From an uncultured Clostridia bacterium (GTDB lineage Bacteria > Bacillota > Clostridia > Christensenellales > Aristaeellaceae): 19,880 bases of DNA. The position numbers and the translations under genes are program-made. The DNA is taken from the NCBI GenBank assembly GCA_934615235.1, contig CAKTTL010000050.1:1-19880 (forward strand). The letters are read 5' to 3'. Positions 1-7,156 of this stretch are shown here, piece after piece. Under the pieces are notes generated by a model. The model was not told the origin of the DNA. It made no database searches and saw only the letters and a list, made by a program, of their open reading frames with translations. Each line of letters opens with the position of its first letter. Position 1 is the first letter of the stretch.

Positions 1-648
1 CAGCCCGCCGCGGCGCTGTACGTCAAGGGCGTTTCCTTCCCCGAGGATTTCGCCGCGCTTGCGCGCGATGAGCTGAATGTGAAGGCCGTCCGTTTCGTGG
101 ACGATGCGCGGGAGTTCACCACGTATTCGCTCAAGCCGCAGCTGCGCACGCTGGGCAAGAAGTACGGCAAGCTGCTCAACGGCATCCGTGAAGCGCTGGC
201 CGCGATGGACGGCAACGAGGTTGTCGACGCGTTCGCCCGCGGCGAGCTGGTGAAGTTCGACGTGGACGGCAGCGAGGTTGTGCTCGAGGAGGTCGACGTG
301 CTGACCAGCCCGGCGCAGAAGCCCGGCTTTGTTGCGCAGACCGACGGCGGCGTGACCGTCGTGCTCGATACGAACCTGACCGGCGATTTGATCCGCGAGG
401 GCTATGCCCGCGAGATCATCAGCAAAGTGCAGACGATGCGCAAGGATAGCGGCTTTGACGTGACCGACCGCGTGCATATCGCGATCGAGTGCGGCGAGAC
501 GCTGAAGAACGCCGTCGACGAGGCGAAGGAGGATATCCTCCGCGCAACGCTGGGCGTGGATATCGCGGATATCGCGGCCGAGGGCGTCGAGTGGAAGGAT
601 TGGAATATTAACGGCGAGGACGCGAAGATCGCGGTCTGGCGGGCCTGA
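1..648 (+). CDS. ileS: Isoleucyl-tRNA synthetase, C-terminal part (5' end outside window)
   Basis: The frame is open from base 1 and ends at TGA 646-648, giving 215 residues of a protein that begins upstream. It would be the cytoplasmic enzyme charging tRNA-Ile. The visible part is the anticodon-binding and C-terminal region: the stretch ELNVKAVRFVDD, then KPQLRTLGKKYGKLL, then LTGDLIREGYAREIISKVQ followed by RKDSGFDVTDRV, a pattern I know from the C-terminal region of class I IleRS. No CxxC zinc-finger pair appears at the C-terminus, unlike E. coli-type IleRS. Together with the LGKKYG block this fits the type 2 (eukaryote-like) IleRS, a group often naturally less sensitive to mupirocin; the subtype is inference because the catalytic core is not visible. 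A hairpin follows the stop. Confidence 0.93.
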   Translation, partial: QPAAALYVKGVSFPEDFAALARDELNVKAVRFVDDAREFTTYSLKPQLRTLGKKYGKLLNGIREALAAMDGNEVVDAFARGELVKFDVDGSEVVLEEVDVLTSPAQKPGFVAQTDGGVTVVLDTNLTGDLIREGYAREIISKVQTMRKDSGFDVTDRVHIAIECGETLKNAVDEAKEDILRATLGVDIADIAAEGVEWKDWNINGEDAKIAVWRA

Positions 649-702
649 AGCAAAAAGGCGCAGGGCGCGCAGAAAAGCGTCGCTCGTATCGTCGTGTAAC
701 AA

Positions 703-730
703 GAACGGGCTGTTTCATCGCAGCCCGTTC
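703..730 (+). terminator. Putative intrinsic terminator after ileS
   Basis: A perfect 10-bp stem (703-712 with 721-730) with an 8-base loop starts 54 bases after the ileS stop. The T-rich tail (TTT at 732-734, then T runs at 744-757) is displaced from the stem, so termination efficiency is uncertain. Confidence 0.6.
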
Positions 731-815
731 CGTTTAGAAAAGGTTTTTGTTTTTTTATGGCGGCTTCGCCGCTGGGGCGCAAGGCGGAGAAGGAGCGGTT
801 GTGCGGCGTTCCACA

Positions 816-984
816 CCATGCGGCCGTGCCAGCTCGTCCGCGCGTTGCGCGAACATTGCGCGATTCTTTGTGCGGCTGCGGCCGCACCTATGGGGTTACG
901 TGTGGGGGCGCTGCCCCCACGCCCCTGGCAGGGAACTGAGTTCCCTGCACCCTTCCCCTTTTACTCAAAACCATGCGACCTTTC
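816..984 (+). repeat. Family 1 structured repeat, copy A
   Basis: This copy fills the rest of the ileS-methyltransferase gap and ends directly before the ribosome binding site of the gene at 996. It shares with the copies near 10.7-11.3 kb the opening TGCCAGCTCGTCCGCGC, the core ACATTGCGCGATTCTTT, the word GGGGTTACGT and the end ACTCAAAACCATGCG. Three hairpins follow one another: H0 at 870-876/881-887 (7 bp), H1 at 902-909/913-920 (8 bp, loop GCT) and H2 at 929-936/940-947 (8 bp, loop TGA). H1 and H2 differ in sequence from the other copies but keep full pairing. The 85 bases before it (731-815) show no gene or clear element. Confidence 0.8.
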
Positions 985-995
985 AGGAGGCACAC

Positions 996-1862
996 ATGTA
1001 CCTACCCACCTCATGGAAAGACTTTGCCGTTCTTGACACCGGCGATGGCGAAAAGCTCGAACGCTGGGGCGATATCATCCTCCGCCGCCCCGATCCGCAA
1101 ACCATCTGGCCCAAGCGAAATCCCGCGCTTTGGGAACGCGCAGATGCGTGCTATTTCCGCAGCGAACGCGGCGGCGGTGAGTGGAAATTCACTCGCAAAC
1201 TCCCCGAACAGTGGACGCTCGCCTATCGCGATCTCCGCTTCAAGGTCCACCCCACCGGTTTTAAGCACACCGGCCTTTTTCCCGAGCAGGCGGTCAACTG
1301 GGACTGGATGAGCGGCATCGTTTCAGCGCGCACAGCGCGCCATGAATCCACGGCCGTCCTCAACCTCTTCGCCTACACCGGCGGCGCGACGATGGCCTGC
1401 GCCAAGGCCGGCGCGACGGTCTGCCACGTGGATGCGGCCAAGGGCATGACGCAGTGGGCGCGTGAGAACGCCGCGCTCTGCAAGCTGCCGGAAACCAGCG
1501 TCCGCTGGATTGTCGACGATTGTCTCAAGTTTGTGCGCCGCGAGATCAAGCGCGGTAACAAGTACGACGGCATCGTCATGGATCCGCCGAGTTACGGCCG
1601 CGGCCCGGGCGGCGAGGTCTGGAAGCTGGAAGACTGCGCGTTCGATCTCGTCAACGAGGCGGCGCAGCTTTTGAGCGATCATCCCGCCTTTTTCCTCTTC
1701 AACGGCTACACGACGGGGCTGCAGCCTGCGGTGCTGAAGAATCTGCTCGATTTCGCCGTTTGCAGCCGCTTTGGCGGCCATGCCGAGGCGGAGGAAGTCT
1801 GTCTCCCTGCGCAGGCGGGCGGCGTTCTGCCCTGCGGCGCGAGCGGCCGGTGGACGCCGTGA
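996..1862 (+). CDS. RlmI/RlmK-like SAM-dependent methyltransferase
   Basis: This 288-residue protein is a class I SAM-dependent methyltransferase of the RlmI/RlmK-like group (Methyltrans_SAM type), whose known members methylate 23S rRNA; the exact target here is unknown. The SAM-binding glycine motif NLFAYTGG lies at 123-130, the acidic end of strand 2 (VDAAK) at about 145-149, and the catalytic DPPSY motif at 196-200. The C-terminal signature LPCGASGRW is intact, so the protein appears complete. The N-terminal PUA domain of classical RlmI is not evident. ATG 996 is chosen because AGGAGG at 985-990 precedes it by 5 bases; the open frame runs further upstream but only through repeat DNA. The stop overlaps the start of the next gene (GTGA), implying translational coupling. 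Confidence 0.88.
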   Translation: MYLPTSWKDFAVLDTGDGEKLERWGDIILRRPDPQTIWPKRNPALWERADACYFRSERGGGEWKFTRKLPEQWTLAYRDLRFKVHPTGFKHTGLFPEQAVNWDWMSGIVSARTARHESTAVLNLFAYTGGATMACAKAGATVCHVDAAKGMTQWARENAALCKLPETSVRWIVDDCLKFVRREIKRGNKYDGIVMDPPSYGRGPGGEVWKLEDCAFDLVNEAAQLLSDHPAFFLFNGYTTGLQPAVLKNLLDFAVCSRFGGHAEAEEVCLPAQAGGVLPCGASGRWTP

Positions 1863-2527
1863 CCGGCGCTGACACCTGGCGCGGCATTTCCATCGTTTAT
1901 TGCGACAACCATGTGCTGATCGCCGTCAAGCCGCCGAACATGCCTTCGCAGGAGGATGAGTCCGGCGACCAGGACATGTTCACGGAAATGAAGGCATACG
2001 TCAAGGAGCGGTTTCAGAAGCCGGGCGAGGTTTATCTTGGCCTTTTACACCGGCTGGACAGGCCGGTCGGCGGGCTGATGGCGTTTGCCCGCACGTCGAA
2101 GGCCGCGGCGCGGCTTTCTGAGCAGCTGCGCGTGCATGACATGCGTCGCGGATATTTATGCGTCGCGCAGGGGGAAGCGCGCGCGCAGGCGCGCCTGGAA
2201 AACGTCCTTGAATATGATGACGGCAGCAAAAAAAAGGCCGCGCTGACGTATGAGCGGCTCGGCTTTGCGCAGGGGCTTTCGCTTTTGCGCGTTGCGCTGG
2301 AAACGGGGCGCAAGCATCAGATTCGCCGTCAGCTGCAGCTGGCGGGGCTGCCCCTTTGGGGCGATGCGCGCTATGGCGGCGGCAGGCCGGGGCAGCAGAT
2401 CGCCCTCTGGGGCGCGACGCTCGAACTGACGCACCCCACTACGAAGGAGCGCCTGCGGTTCGTCTCTTCCCCGCCGGATGCGTATCCCTGGAATTTGTTC
2501 ACAAACCGTTCATCGGAAACGGATTGA
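1859..2527 (+). CDS. RluA-family RNA pseudouridine synthase
   Basis: This cytoplasmic enzyme of 222 residues would isomerise uridine to pseudouridine in rRNA or tRNA. The catalytic motif HRLDRPVGG lies at 64-72, with the nucleophilic aspartate at D67. Other family marks are VYCDNHVLIAVKPP near the start (about 13-26), RRGYLCVAQGE, the ETGRKHQIRRQL block and GDARYGG. No S4 domain is present, so it belongs to the short RluA-like class found in Bacillota. GTG 1859 is chosen because it overlaps the previous stop as GTGA and sits just before the conserved SIVYCDNH block; no good ATG lies nearby and the ribosome binding site is weak, consistent with coupling to the methyltransferase. Which base is modified cannot be told. 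Confidence 0.9.
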   Translation: MTGADTWRGISIVYCDNHVLIAVKPPNMPSQEDESGDQDMFTEMKAYVKERFQKPGEVYLGLLHRLDRPVGGLMAFARTSKAAARLSEQLRVHDMRRGYLCVAQGEARAQARLENVLEYDDGSKKKAALTYERLGFAQGLSLLRVALETGRKHQIRRQLQLAGLPLWGDARYGGGRPGQQIALWGATLELTHPTTKERLRFVSSPPDAYPWNLFTNRSSETD

Positions 2528-2552
2528 TTTTCTCTTTCGACAGGCGTACCAT
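2524..2552 (+). promoter_or_regulatory. Possible sigma-A promoter of the secreted-protein gene
   Basis: TTGATT (2524-2529) and TACCAT (2547-2552) are separated by exactly 17 bases, each matching 4 of 6 consensus positions. It starts at the end of the pseudouridine synthase gene and lies 30 bases before the ATG at 2583. The match is modest. Confidence 0.35.
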
Positions 2553-2582
2553 AAGGGCACAAACCGGAAGAGGAGGATTGTC

Positions 2583-3329
2583 ATGAAAAAGTTCTTGTGT
2601 TTGATGCTGACGCTCGCGCTGCTTGTGCCCGCGTTCGCTTTTGCTGAAACCGATGCGGAAAGGATCGCCGCGCTGGAAGAGCGCGTCGCGAAGCTGGAAG
2701 CCCTCGTTGAATCGCTGACGGGCAAAACGCTTGAAGCGGAGCAGGAAGTCGAATCTCCCGCGCCGGCCGATGAGGGCAGCGTGGAAACGCTGAGCGTCGG
2801 CGATGCGTTTACGCTCTCCGACGGCGTAAAGCTGACCGTTACCGATTTTGAACTGACGAATTATTTCAGCTATTATGTGCCGCAGAGCGGCTACAGCAAT
2901 TATTTCGGCTTTTCGCAGTTCTTCGGCCGCAGCGGCGGCTATGGCCAGCGCACGATTCGCTCCGGCGGCGACAACGTTTATCTCGCCCTCAAGATTCGCC
3001 TTGAGAACAGCACGCAGCAGGATATTTCCGTTGGCGATGCGATGAACGCGCTTGCGCGCTGCGACGGCGAGCCGATCGAGCCGGAACAGAGCTTCCTCTA
3101 CTATAATCGCAACTATGACGGCTATATCGCCGGTGAAACCACGTTGCAGCTTGGACCGCGCTCGTCTGTGGACGGCATTCTGCTCTTCGTCATGCCTTCC
3201 AGCGCCAGCGACGAAACCAAAGCCCTGACTGTGGCCTTCACCGGTTCGGACGCGACCGTCCGCTATTCCCTGCGCGGCGGCGAAACCGGTCTGCTGATGG
3301 ATCAGTTTGGCGATGGGGAGAAGAATTAA
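2583..3329 (+). CDS. Secreted coiled-coil protein with DUF4352-like domain
   Basis: This 248-residue protein has a clear signal peptide (MKK, hydrophobic core, AFA cleavage site near 21/22) without a lipobox cysteine, so release or wall association is expected. Residues about 23-47 form a short leucine/valine heptad coiled coil (AERIAALEERVAKLEALVES). The rest resembles the DUF4352 immunoglobulin-like fold: SVGDAFTLSDGVKLTVTDFE, then YLALKIRLENSTQQDISV, then a VDGILLFVMPS strand. Between the first strands is an unusual aromatic/glycine insert rich in Tyr and Phe (about residues 95-121). The start is set by AGGAGG at 2571-2576. Function is unknown; such domains are usually extracellular binding or adhesion modules. 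A repeat element and terminator close the unit. Confidence 0.82.
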   Translation: MKKFLCLMLTLALLVPAFAFAETDAERIAALEERVAKLEALVESLTGKTLEAEQEVESPAPADEGSVETLSVGDAFTLSDGVKLTVTDFELTNYFSYYVPQSGYSNYFGFSQFFGRSGGYGQRTIRSGGDNVYLALKIRLENSTQQDISVGDAMNALARCDGEPIEPEQSFLYYNRNYDGYIAGETTLQLGPRSSVDGILLFVMPSSASDETKALTVAFTGSDATVRYSLRGGETGLLMDQFGDGEKN

Positions 3330-3340
3330 CGGAGGGCTTT

Positions 3341-3406
3341 GCGGGGGGAACTCTCTTTCAGGAGAAAGAGAGTTCCCCCGCGCCCCCTTCAGAGAAAGCC
3401 GCTTTT
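3341..3406 (+). repeat. Family 2 palindromic 3' element, copy 1
   Basis: A near-perfect 16-bp hairpin (3344-3359 with 3364-3379, tetraloop AGGA) begins 14 bases after the stop codon of the secreted-protein gene. It is followed by GCGCCCCCTTCAGAGAAAGC and CGCTTTT. The same arrangement of a G-run stem, a TTTC-NGGA-GAAA tip, a C-rich spacer and AAAGCCGCTTTT occurs on the minus strand at 15217-15293, again directly after a stop codon in the gene's own orientation. No T-run follows this hairpin itself. Confidence 0.75.
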
Positions 3407-3446
3407 CGCCGTCTGCCCCTCGGAGGGAGGGGCAGACGGCGTTTTT
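3407..3446 (+). terminator. Strong intrinsic terminator
   Basis: A perfect 14-bp GC-rich stem (3407-3420 with 3428-3441), a 7-base loop and TTTTT at 3442-3446 make a textbook terminator for plus-strand transcription of the secreted-protein gene. It ends 4 bases before the stop codon of the convergent minus-strand gene at 3451. On the minus strand the stem is followed by AAAAG, so it is not a good terminator that way. Confidence 0.9.
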
Positions 3447-3450
3447 GCGT

Positions 3451-3720
3451 TTAATGGGCGATCAGGGTATAGATGTGGCCGGTAGAAAGGCAGAGAACGA
3501 AGAGGATGAAAAATGCGGCGACGAGGATATCGCGGGAGGACCTGGTTTTCAGGGCTTTCAGGGTGTAGTTCGTTGCGGGCATAACGATAATGATGGCGTA
3601 CAGGCCGTAATTAATGCCGCCGCCGGTGAAAATTTGCAGGCAGAAAAACAGCGTTGCCAGCGCGGCTGCGGCAATGGAGCCGGCGTTCGGGGAAAGCCTG
3701 GGCTTTTGTTCTTGATTCAT
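3451..3720 (-). CDS. Small DUF6442-like membrane protein
   Basis: An 89-residue protein with three predicted membrane helices at about 14-31, 36-50 and 64-82. The pattern ALATLFFCLQIFTGGGINYG followed by LYAI, a charged KALKTRSSRD loop, and GHIYTLI at the end resembles DUF6442 family proteins as I remember them; this is recall, not a search. In other Bacillota these small proteins often sit by a regulator, which is not seen here. The start at 3720 is set by AAAGGAG on the minus strand 6 bases upstream; the open frame extends further but would overlap the divergent Nudix gene. Function is unknown. Confidence 0.75.
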   Translation of the reverse strand: MNQEQKPRLSPNAGSIAAAALATLFFCLQIFTGGGINYGLYAIIIVMPATNYTLKALKTRSSRDILVAAFFILFVLCLSTGHIYTLIAH

Positions 3721-3741
3721 AAGTTTTCTCCTTTCGTCTTT

Positions 3742-3770
3742 TTGACGTTTACCAGGGTTTATGGTATAAT
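3742..3770 (+). promoter_or_regulatory. Near-consensus extended -10 promoter of the Nudix gene
   Basis: TTGACG (3742-3747, 5 of 6) and TATAAT (3765-3770, 6 of 6) are separated by exactly 17 bases, with an extended -10 TG at 3762-3763. This is the best promoter in the window. Transcription would start near 3777, leaving a leader of about 23 bases that holds GGAG and GAGGG ribosome binding candidates before ATG 3800. Confidence 0.85.
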
Positions 3771-3799
3771 TTCTCAAAACGGAGCGAGAAGAGGGTACT

Positions 3800-4240
3800 A
3801 TGGAAAACGTATTGCAGTGCAAGCTTTTTCCGGCGCATTTGCTGGAAAACCTGAAGTATGTCGTCGTCTGCTCGTGGTATAAAGGGCAGTGGCTTTTCAG
3901 CCGCAAGAAGGGCTTGGACGCGTGGGAAACGCAGGGCGGCCACATCGAGCCGGGCGAAACGCCGGAGCAGGCGGCGAGGCGCGAACTGTACGAAGAGAGC
4001 GGCGTACAGGACGCGGCGCTTTATTACGTCTGCGACTATATGGGCTACGACGCGTTTGGCTTTGCCAACGGCGCGGTCTTCTTTGCCGACGTCAACGCGC
4101 TGGGCGCGCTGCCCGAGAGCGAAATGGAAGAAGCGAAGCTCTTCGATTCGCTCCCGGAAAAGCTCGCGTATCCGCGCGTCACGCCCGTGCTGCTTGAAAA
4201 AATATACGAGGTTATGTATTCTCTGCCCGATAATACCTGA
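3800..4240 (+). CDS. Nudix hydrolase (MutT-like)
   Basis: This 146-residue cytoplasmic enzyme would hydrolyse a nucleoside diphosphate linked to another group; the substrate cannot be read from sequence. The Nudix box GX5EX7REUXEEXGU is complete at 47-69 (GHIEPGE, then RELYEESGV), carrying the metal-binding REXXEE glutamates. The N-terminal strand KYVVVCSWYKGQWLFSRKK fits MutT-type 8-oxo-dGTP diphosphatases and relatives. It has its own strong promoter. Its last 29 bases overlap the end of the convergent acetyltransferase gene, and no terminator is visible between the two, so the transcripts are likely to run into each other. Confidence 0.9.
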   Translation: MENVLQCKLFPAHLLENLKYVVVCSWYKGQWLFSRKKGLDAWETQGGHIEPGETPEQAARRELYEESGVQDAALYYVCDYMGYDAFGFANGAVFFADVNALGALPESEMEEAKLFDSLPEKLAYPRVTPVLLEKIYEVMYSLPDNT

Positions 4241-4688
4241 AGGTTTCGTCTTCGCGGCAGAAGGTAAATCCCGATTTTTCCAGCACGTGCTGGCTGCGCG
4301 TGTTTTTCAAAATTGCGTCGGCGTTCACCGCGTCGAGCTTTAATACGTCGAATGCATATCGAATCGCGAGCTTTTCGGCCTCCGTGCCGAAGCCGCGATT
4401 TTTTACTTTATCGTTCTGCATATGGATGCTCAGCGTGCAGTCGCCCCGCTCGCGGTTGATGCGTTTGAGCTGCAATTCGCCGATGGGCGCGCCGCCGTGC
4501 AAAATGGCGAAGACGACGCGCTCCGGGCCTTGCAGCGCGTCGAAGCGCCGGTCGACTGCCTGCTGATTATACACATATTTGGTATAATATTGCATATCCG
4601 CGTAAATGTCCGGATCGTTTTCAAATTCGCGGTATAACCTGTGGATAAGTTCGCGCGTCATCGGCACGAGGGCGATCTCCGCGCTCAT
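4212..4688 (-). CDS. GNAT-family N-acetyltransferase
   Basis: A 158-residue protein of the GNAT fold. The acetyl-CoA pyrophosphate loop is NRGFGTEA (about 97-104), preceded by the strand GDCTLSIHM and followed by the N-A-x-x-x-N-x-x-S turn (ADAILKNTRSQHVLEKSGF), as in RimJ/RimL-like enzymes. The acceptor is unknown. ATG 4688 is chosen because it overlaps the stop of the preceding methyltransferase gene as ATGA and has GGAGG on the minus strand at suitable spacing. It is the last gene of the addA operon; its 3' end overlaps the convergent Nudix gene. Confidence 0.88.
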   Translation of the reverse strand: MSAEIALVPMTRELIHRLYREFENDPDIYADMQYYTKYVYNQQAVDRRFDALQGPERVVFAILHGGAPIGELQLKRINRERGDCTLSIHMQNDKVKNRGFGTEAEKLAIRYAFDVLKLDAVNADAILKNTRSQHVLEKSGFTFCREDETFRYYRAENT

Positions 4689-5812
4689 TCGGGCTTCCTC
4701 CGTGGGCCATAGAAGGTCATAAATTCGCACTCGAGCCGGCCGTTATAGAGCCTGCGCCGCTTATCGGCGCGGCGGCCGAACGCCTTTTCAAAGCCGGTGT
4801 AGGCGGTAATTGCGCAGACGGTCTGCCCGCCGTCGCGGTTAAGCCGTCCGAGCACGCGGGCGATGCATTCGCACCCCTTGCGGTCGGAGAGGCGCTCACC
4901 GTAGGGCGGGTTTGTCAGAATGATTCCGCCGGGCGCGGCGGGCGCGTAGTCGCGCACATCTTCCTCACGCAGGAGAATGCGCCCCGAAAGCCCCGCCTGT
5001 TTGATATGCCGCTTTGCAAGCTCCAGCGCCTGGGGGTCGACGTCCGCGCCGGTAATCGCATCGATGTTTTGCGGCGTAAACGCCGCTTTTGCCTGTGCGC
5101 GCAGATCGGTGAATGCGTTTGCGTCCGCCCAGCGCCAGGCTTCGCAGGCGAATTCGCGGGTCAGCCCGGGTGCGCGGTTCGCGGCCATAAACGCGGCTTC
5201 AACGAGCAGCGTGCCCGTCCCGCACATCGGATCGTGCAGCGGACGGCCGGGCTTCCAGGGCGAAAGGCGCAGAAGCGAGGCGGCCAATGTTTCGCGGATC
5301 GGCGCTTCGCCGTTCCAGGTGCGGTAGCCGCGTCTGGAAAGACCCGCGCCGGAGGTGTCAAGCGTGAGCGTTGCGATATCGTTGTGCAGCGCCACCTGAA
5401 CGGCGTAGGTTTCTTTCTGCTCGGGCAGCGTCTGTGTACGGTACTTTTGCTTCAGACGCTCCACAATGGCTTTTTTCGTGATCGACTGGCAATCGCTTAC
5501 GCTCATCAGCTGCGAGCGCGCGCAGTTGCCGCTGACGGGAAATTTCGCGTCCTTCGGAATAAACTGCTCCCATGGCAGGCGCTTTACGCTCTCAAACAGC
5601 GCGTCGAACGTTTTCGCTTCCAGCCGTCCGACGACGAGCAGCACCCTGTCGGCGCAGCGGAGCCATAAATTCGCGCGAAGCGCGTCCGATAATTCGCCGA
5701 AAAACACCGCGCCGCCGGTTTGCGCCTTTACGTTGTCGAAGCCGAGTTCACGCAGTTCGTCCGCCACGACGCCCTCGAGGCCGAACGGCGCCGTCGCCAG
5801 AAATTCAAACAT
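4685..5812 (-). CDS. THUMP-domain class I RNA guanine-N2 methyltransferase (RlmL/YpsC-like)
   Basis: This 375-residue cytoplasmic enzyme matches the YpsC/RlmL N-terminal methyltransferase family, which makes N2-methylguanosine in 23S rRNA. An N-terminal ferredoxin-like and THUMP region (about 1-155) begins FLATAPFGLEGVVADELRELG. The catalytic domain carries the SAM motif DPMCGTGT at 194-201, GADVDPQAL at about 256-263, and the catalytic NPPYGERL at 301-308, the motif used for exocyclic-amine methylation. Length fits the single-domain Bacillota form rather than the fused E. coli RlmKL. The ATG follows the rarA TAA with no gap (TAAATG), and its GGGAGG ribosome binding site lies inside the rarA coding end, implying coupled translation. 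Confidence 0.92.
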   Translation of the reverse strand: MFEFLATAPFGLEGVVADELRELGFDNVKAQTGGAVFFGELSDALRANLWLRCADRVLLVVGRLEAKTFDALFESVKRLPWEQFIPKDAKFPVSGNCARSQLMSVSDCQSITKKAIVERLKQKYRTQTLPEQKETYAVQVALHNDIATLTLDTSGAGLSRRGYRTWNGEAPIRETLAASLLRLSPWKPGRPLHDPMCGTGTLLVEAAFMAANRAPGLTREFACEAWRWADANAFTDLRAQAKAAFTPQNIDAITGADVDPQALELAKRHIKQAGLSGRILLREEDVRDYAPAAPGGIILTNPPYGERLSDRKGCECIARVLGRLNRDGGQTVCAITAYTGFEKAFGRRADKRRRLYNGRLECEFMTFYGPRRKPE

Positions 5813-7111
5813 TTATTTGTCCTCCCCCATTCCGCTGGGCTGATAGTATTTGCGGCCGCGCAGATCCTCGGGCATGTAGTCCTGTTCGACCCAGTGACCG
5901 GGGAAATTGTGCGGGTACAGGTAGCCTTCGCCGTTCTTTTCGCCGTTTGCGTCGCCGAGCCGGTCGTGGCCCTTGTAATGCGTGTCGCGCAGATGTACGG
6001 GAACCGCGCCGAAGCCGCCCTTCGCCGCGTCCGCCATCGCCGCGTCGATCGCCGCGCTGACGCTGTTCGACTTGGGACTTTTGCAAATTGCGATAATCGC
6101 CTGCGCGATATTCAGCCGCGCCTCGGGCATGCCGTTGAATTGCAGCGCTTCCATCGCCGCGACGGCCTGCAAAAGCGCGTTCGGGTTTGCAACGCCCACG
6201 TCCTCCGACGCGTGCGCGATCATGCGGCGTACGATAATCCGCGGATCGACTCCCGCATAGCTCATTCGCGCGAACCAGGCGAGCGCCGCATCCGCGTCCG
6301 AACCGCGCAGGCTCTTGCAGAAGGCGGAAAGCATGTCGTAATAGAGCGTTTCATCGCAGCGGAGAACAGGCTTCTGGATGCTTTCCTCAGCGACGGCGAG
6401 CGTGATGTGGATGTTCGCGTCCCGGTCGGGCGGCGTGGTGAGCGCGGCAAGCTCCAGCGCGTTGAGCGCGCTGCGAAGATCTCCGTTCGCGACGGCGGCG
6501 ATATGCTCGAGCGCGTCCTCGTCGGCAACCGCGCCCATGCGCCCCAGGCCGCGTTCGCGGTCTTTGAGCGCCGCGCGCATGCCGTCGAGTACGTCTTCAC
6601 GCGTCAGCGGATAAAACTGGAAAATGCGGCAGCGGCTGACAATGGCCGGGGTCATCGAGATCATCGGGTTTTCCGTCGTCGAGCCGATAAAGCGGATCGT
6701 CCCTTTTTCAATCGCAGGCAGAATCGAATCGCTCTGCGCCTTGTTCCAGCGGTGACATTCGTCGAGCAGCAGATAGGTCGGCTGGCCAGTCTGCCTGCGG
6801 CGCGCTTCCGCGTCTTCGAGCACCTTGCGTACATCCGGCACGCCGCTGGTAACGGCGTTCATTTTGACGAACGCGCCGTGCGTCGTTTCCGCGATGACCG
6901 ACGCAAGCGTCGTCTTCCCGCAGCCGGGCGGGCCGTAAAAAATGCAGCTTGTCAGCCGGTCGGCCTGGATGGCGCGGCGCAGCAGCCGCCCCTCCCCTAC
7001 GATATGCTTTTGCCCGATGAATTCGTCGAGCGTGCGCGCCCGCATGCGGTCGGCCAGCGGTGCGGCGGCATCCGGCGTTTTTTCCATGGCCATGGTAAAC
7101 AGGTCTTCCAT
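5813..7111 (-). CDS. rarA: Replication-associated recombination protein A (RarA/MgsA) AAA ATPase
   Basis: This 432-residue clamp-loader-like ATPase acts at stalled replication forks. The Walker A motif is GPPGCGKT (60-67), the Walker B is LLLDECHRWNKAQ (from about 114), sensor 1 lies in GSTTENP, and the arginine-finger region in IVSRCRIF. The C-terminal tetramerisation part holds PVHLRDTHYKGHDRLG and YLYPHNFPGHWVEQDYMPE, a hallmark of RarA. Length is typical. The start at 7111 has AGGAG on the minus strand about 8 bases upstream. It follows addA by 45 bases that contain a parS site, and abuts the methyltransferase downstream. Co-transcription with addA suggests damage-inducible expression, by inference from the SOS box at 10537. 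Confidence 0.95.
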   Translation of the reverse strand: MEDLFTMAMEKTPDAAAPLADRMRARTLDEFIGQKHIVGEGRLLRRAIQADRLTSCIFYGPPGCGKTTLASVIAETTHGAFVKMNAVTSGVPDVRKVLEDAEARRRQTGQPTYLLLDECHRWNKAQSDSILPAIEKGTIRFIGSTTENPMISMTPAIVSRCRIFQFYPLTREDVLDGMRAALKDRERGLGRMGAVADEDALEHIAAVANGDLRSALNALELAALTTPPDRDANIHITLAVAEESIQKPVLRCDETLYYDMLSAFCKSLRGSDADAALAWFARMSYAGVDPRIIVRRMIAHASEDVGVANPNALLQAVAAMEALQFNGMPEARLNIAQAIIAICKSPKSNSVSAAIDAAMADAAKGGFGAVPVHLRDTHYKGHDRLGDANGEKNGEGYLYPHNFPGHWVEQDYMPEDLRGRKYYQPSGMGEDK

Positions 7112-7125
7112 CCGATAACTCCTAT

Positions 7126-7141
7126 TGTTTCACGTGAAACA
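7126..7141. promoter_or_regulatory. parS site 1 (ParB/Spo0J binding), intergenic
   Basis: TGTTTCACGTGAAACA is a perfect palindrome and an exact match to the Bacillus-type parS consensus as I know it. It lies in the 45-base gap between addA and rarA, beginning 15 bases upstream of the rarA start codon. ParB loads here to form the partition complex and recruit SMC. Confidence 0.93.
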
Positions 7142-7156
7142 TTTTTTTCTGGACTT

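Noticed and set aside
402..887. Minus-strand frame of 161 codons overlapping the ileS end
   Set aside because: It crosses the terminator and the repeat, is antisense to ileS, and has no family resemblance.
747..995. N-terminal extension of the methyltransferase frame
   Set aside because: These 83 codons run through repeat DNA; the AGGAGG before ATG 996 and the family-like start argue for the shorter protein.
4576..4592. TATAAT-like sequence on the plus strand inside the acetyltransferase gene
   Set aside because: It lies antisense within codons for QYYTKYVYNQQ, has no proper -35, and leads to no gene.
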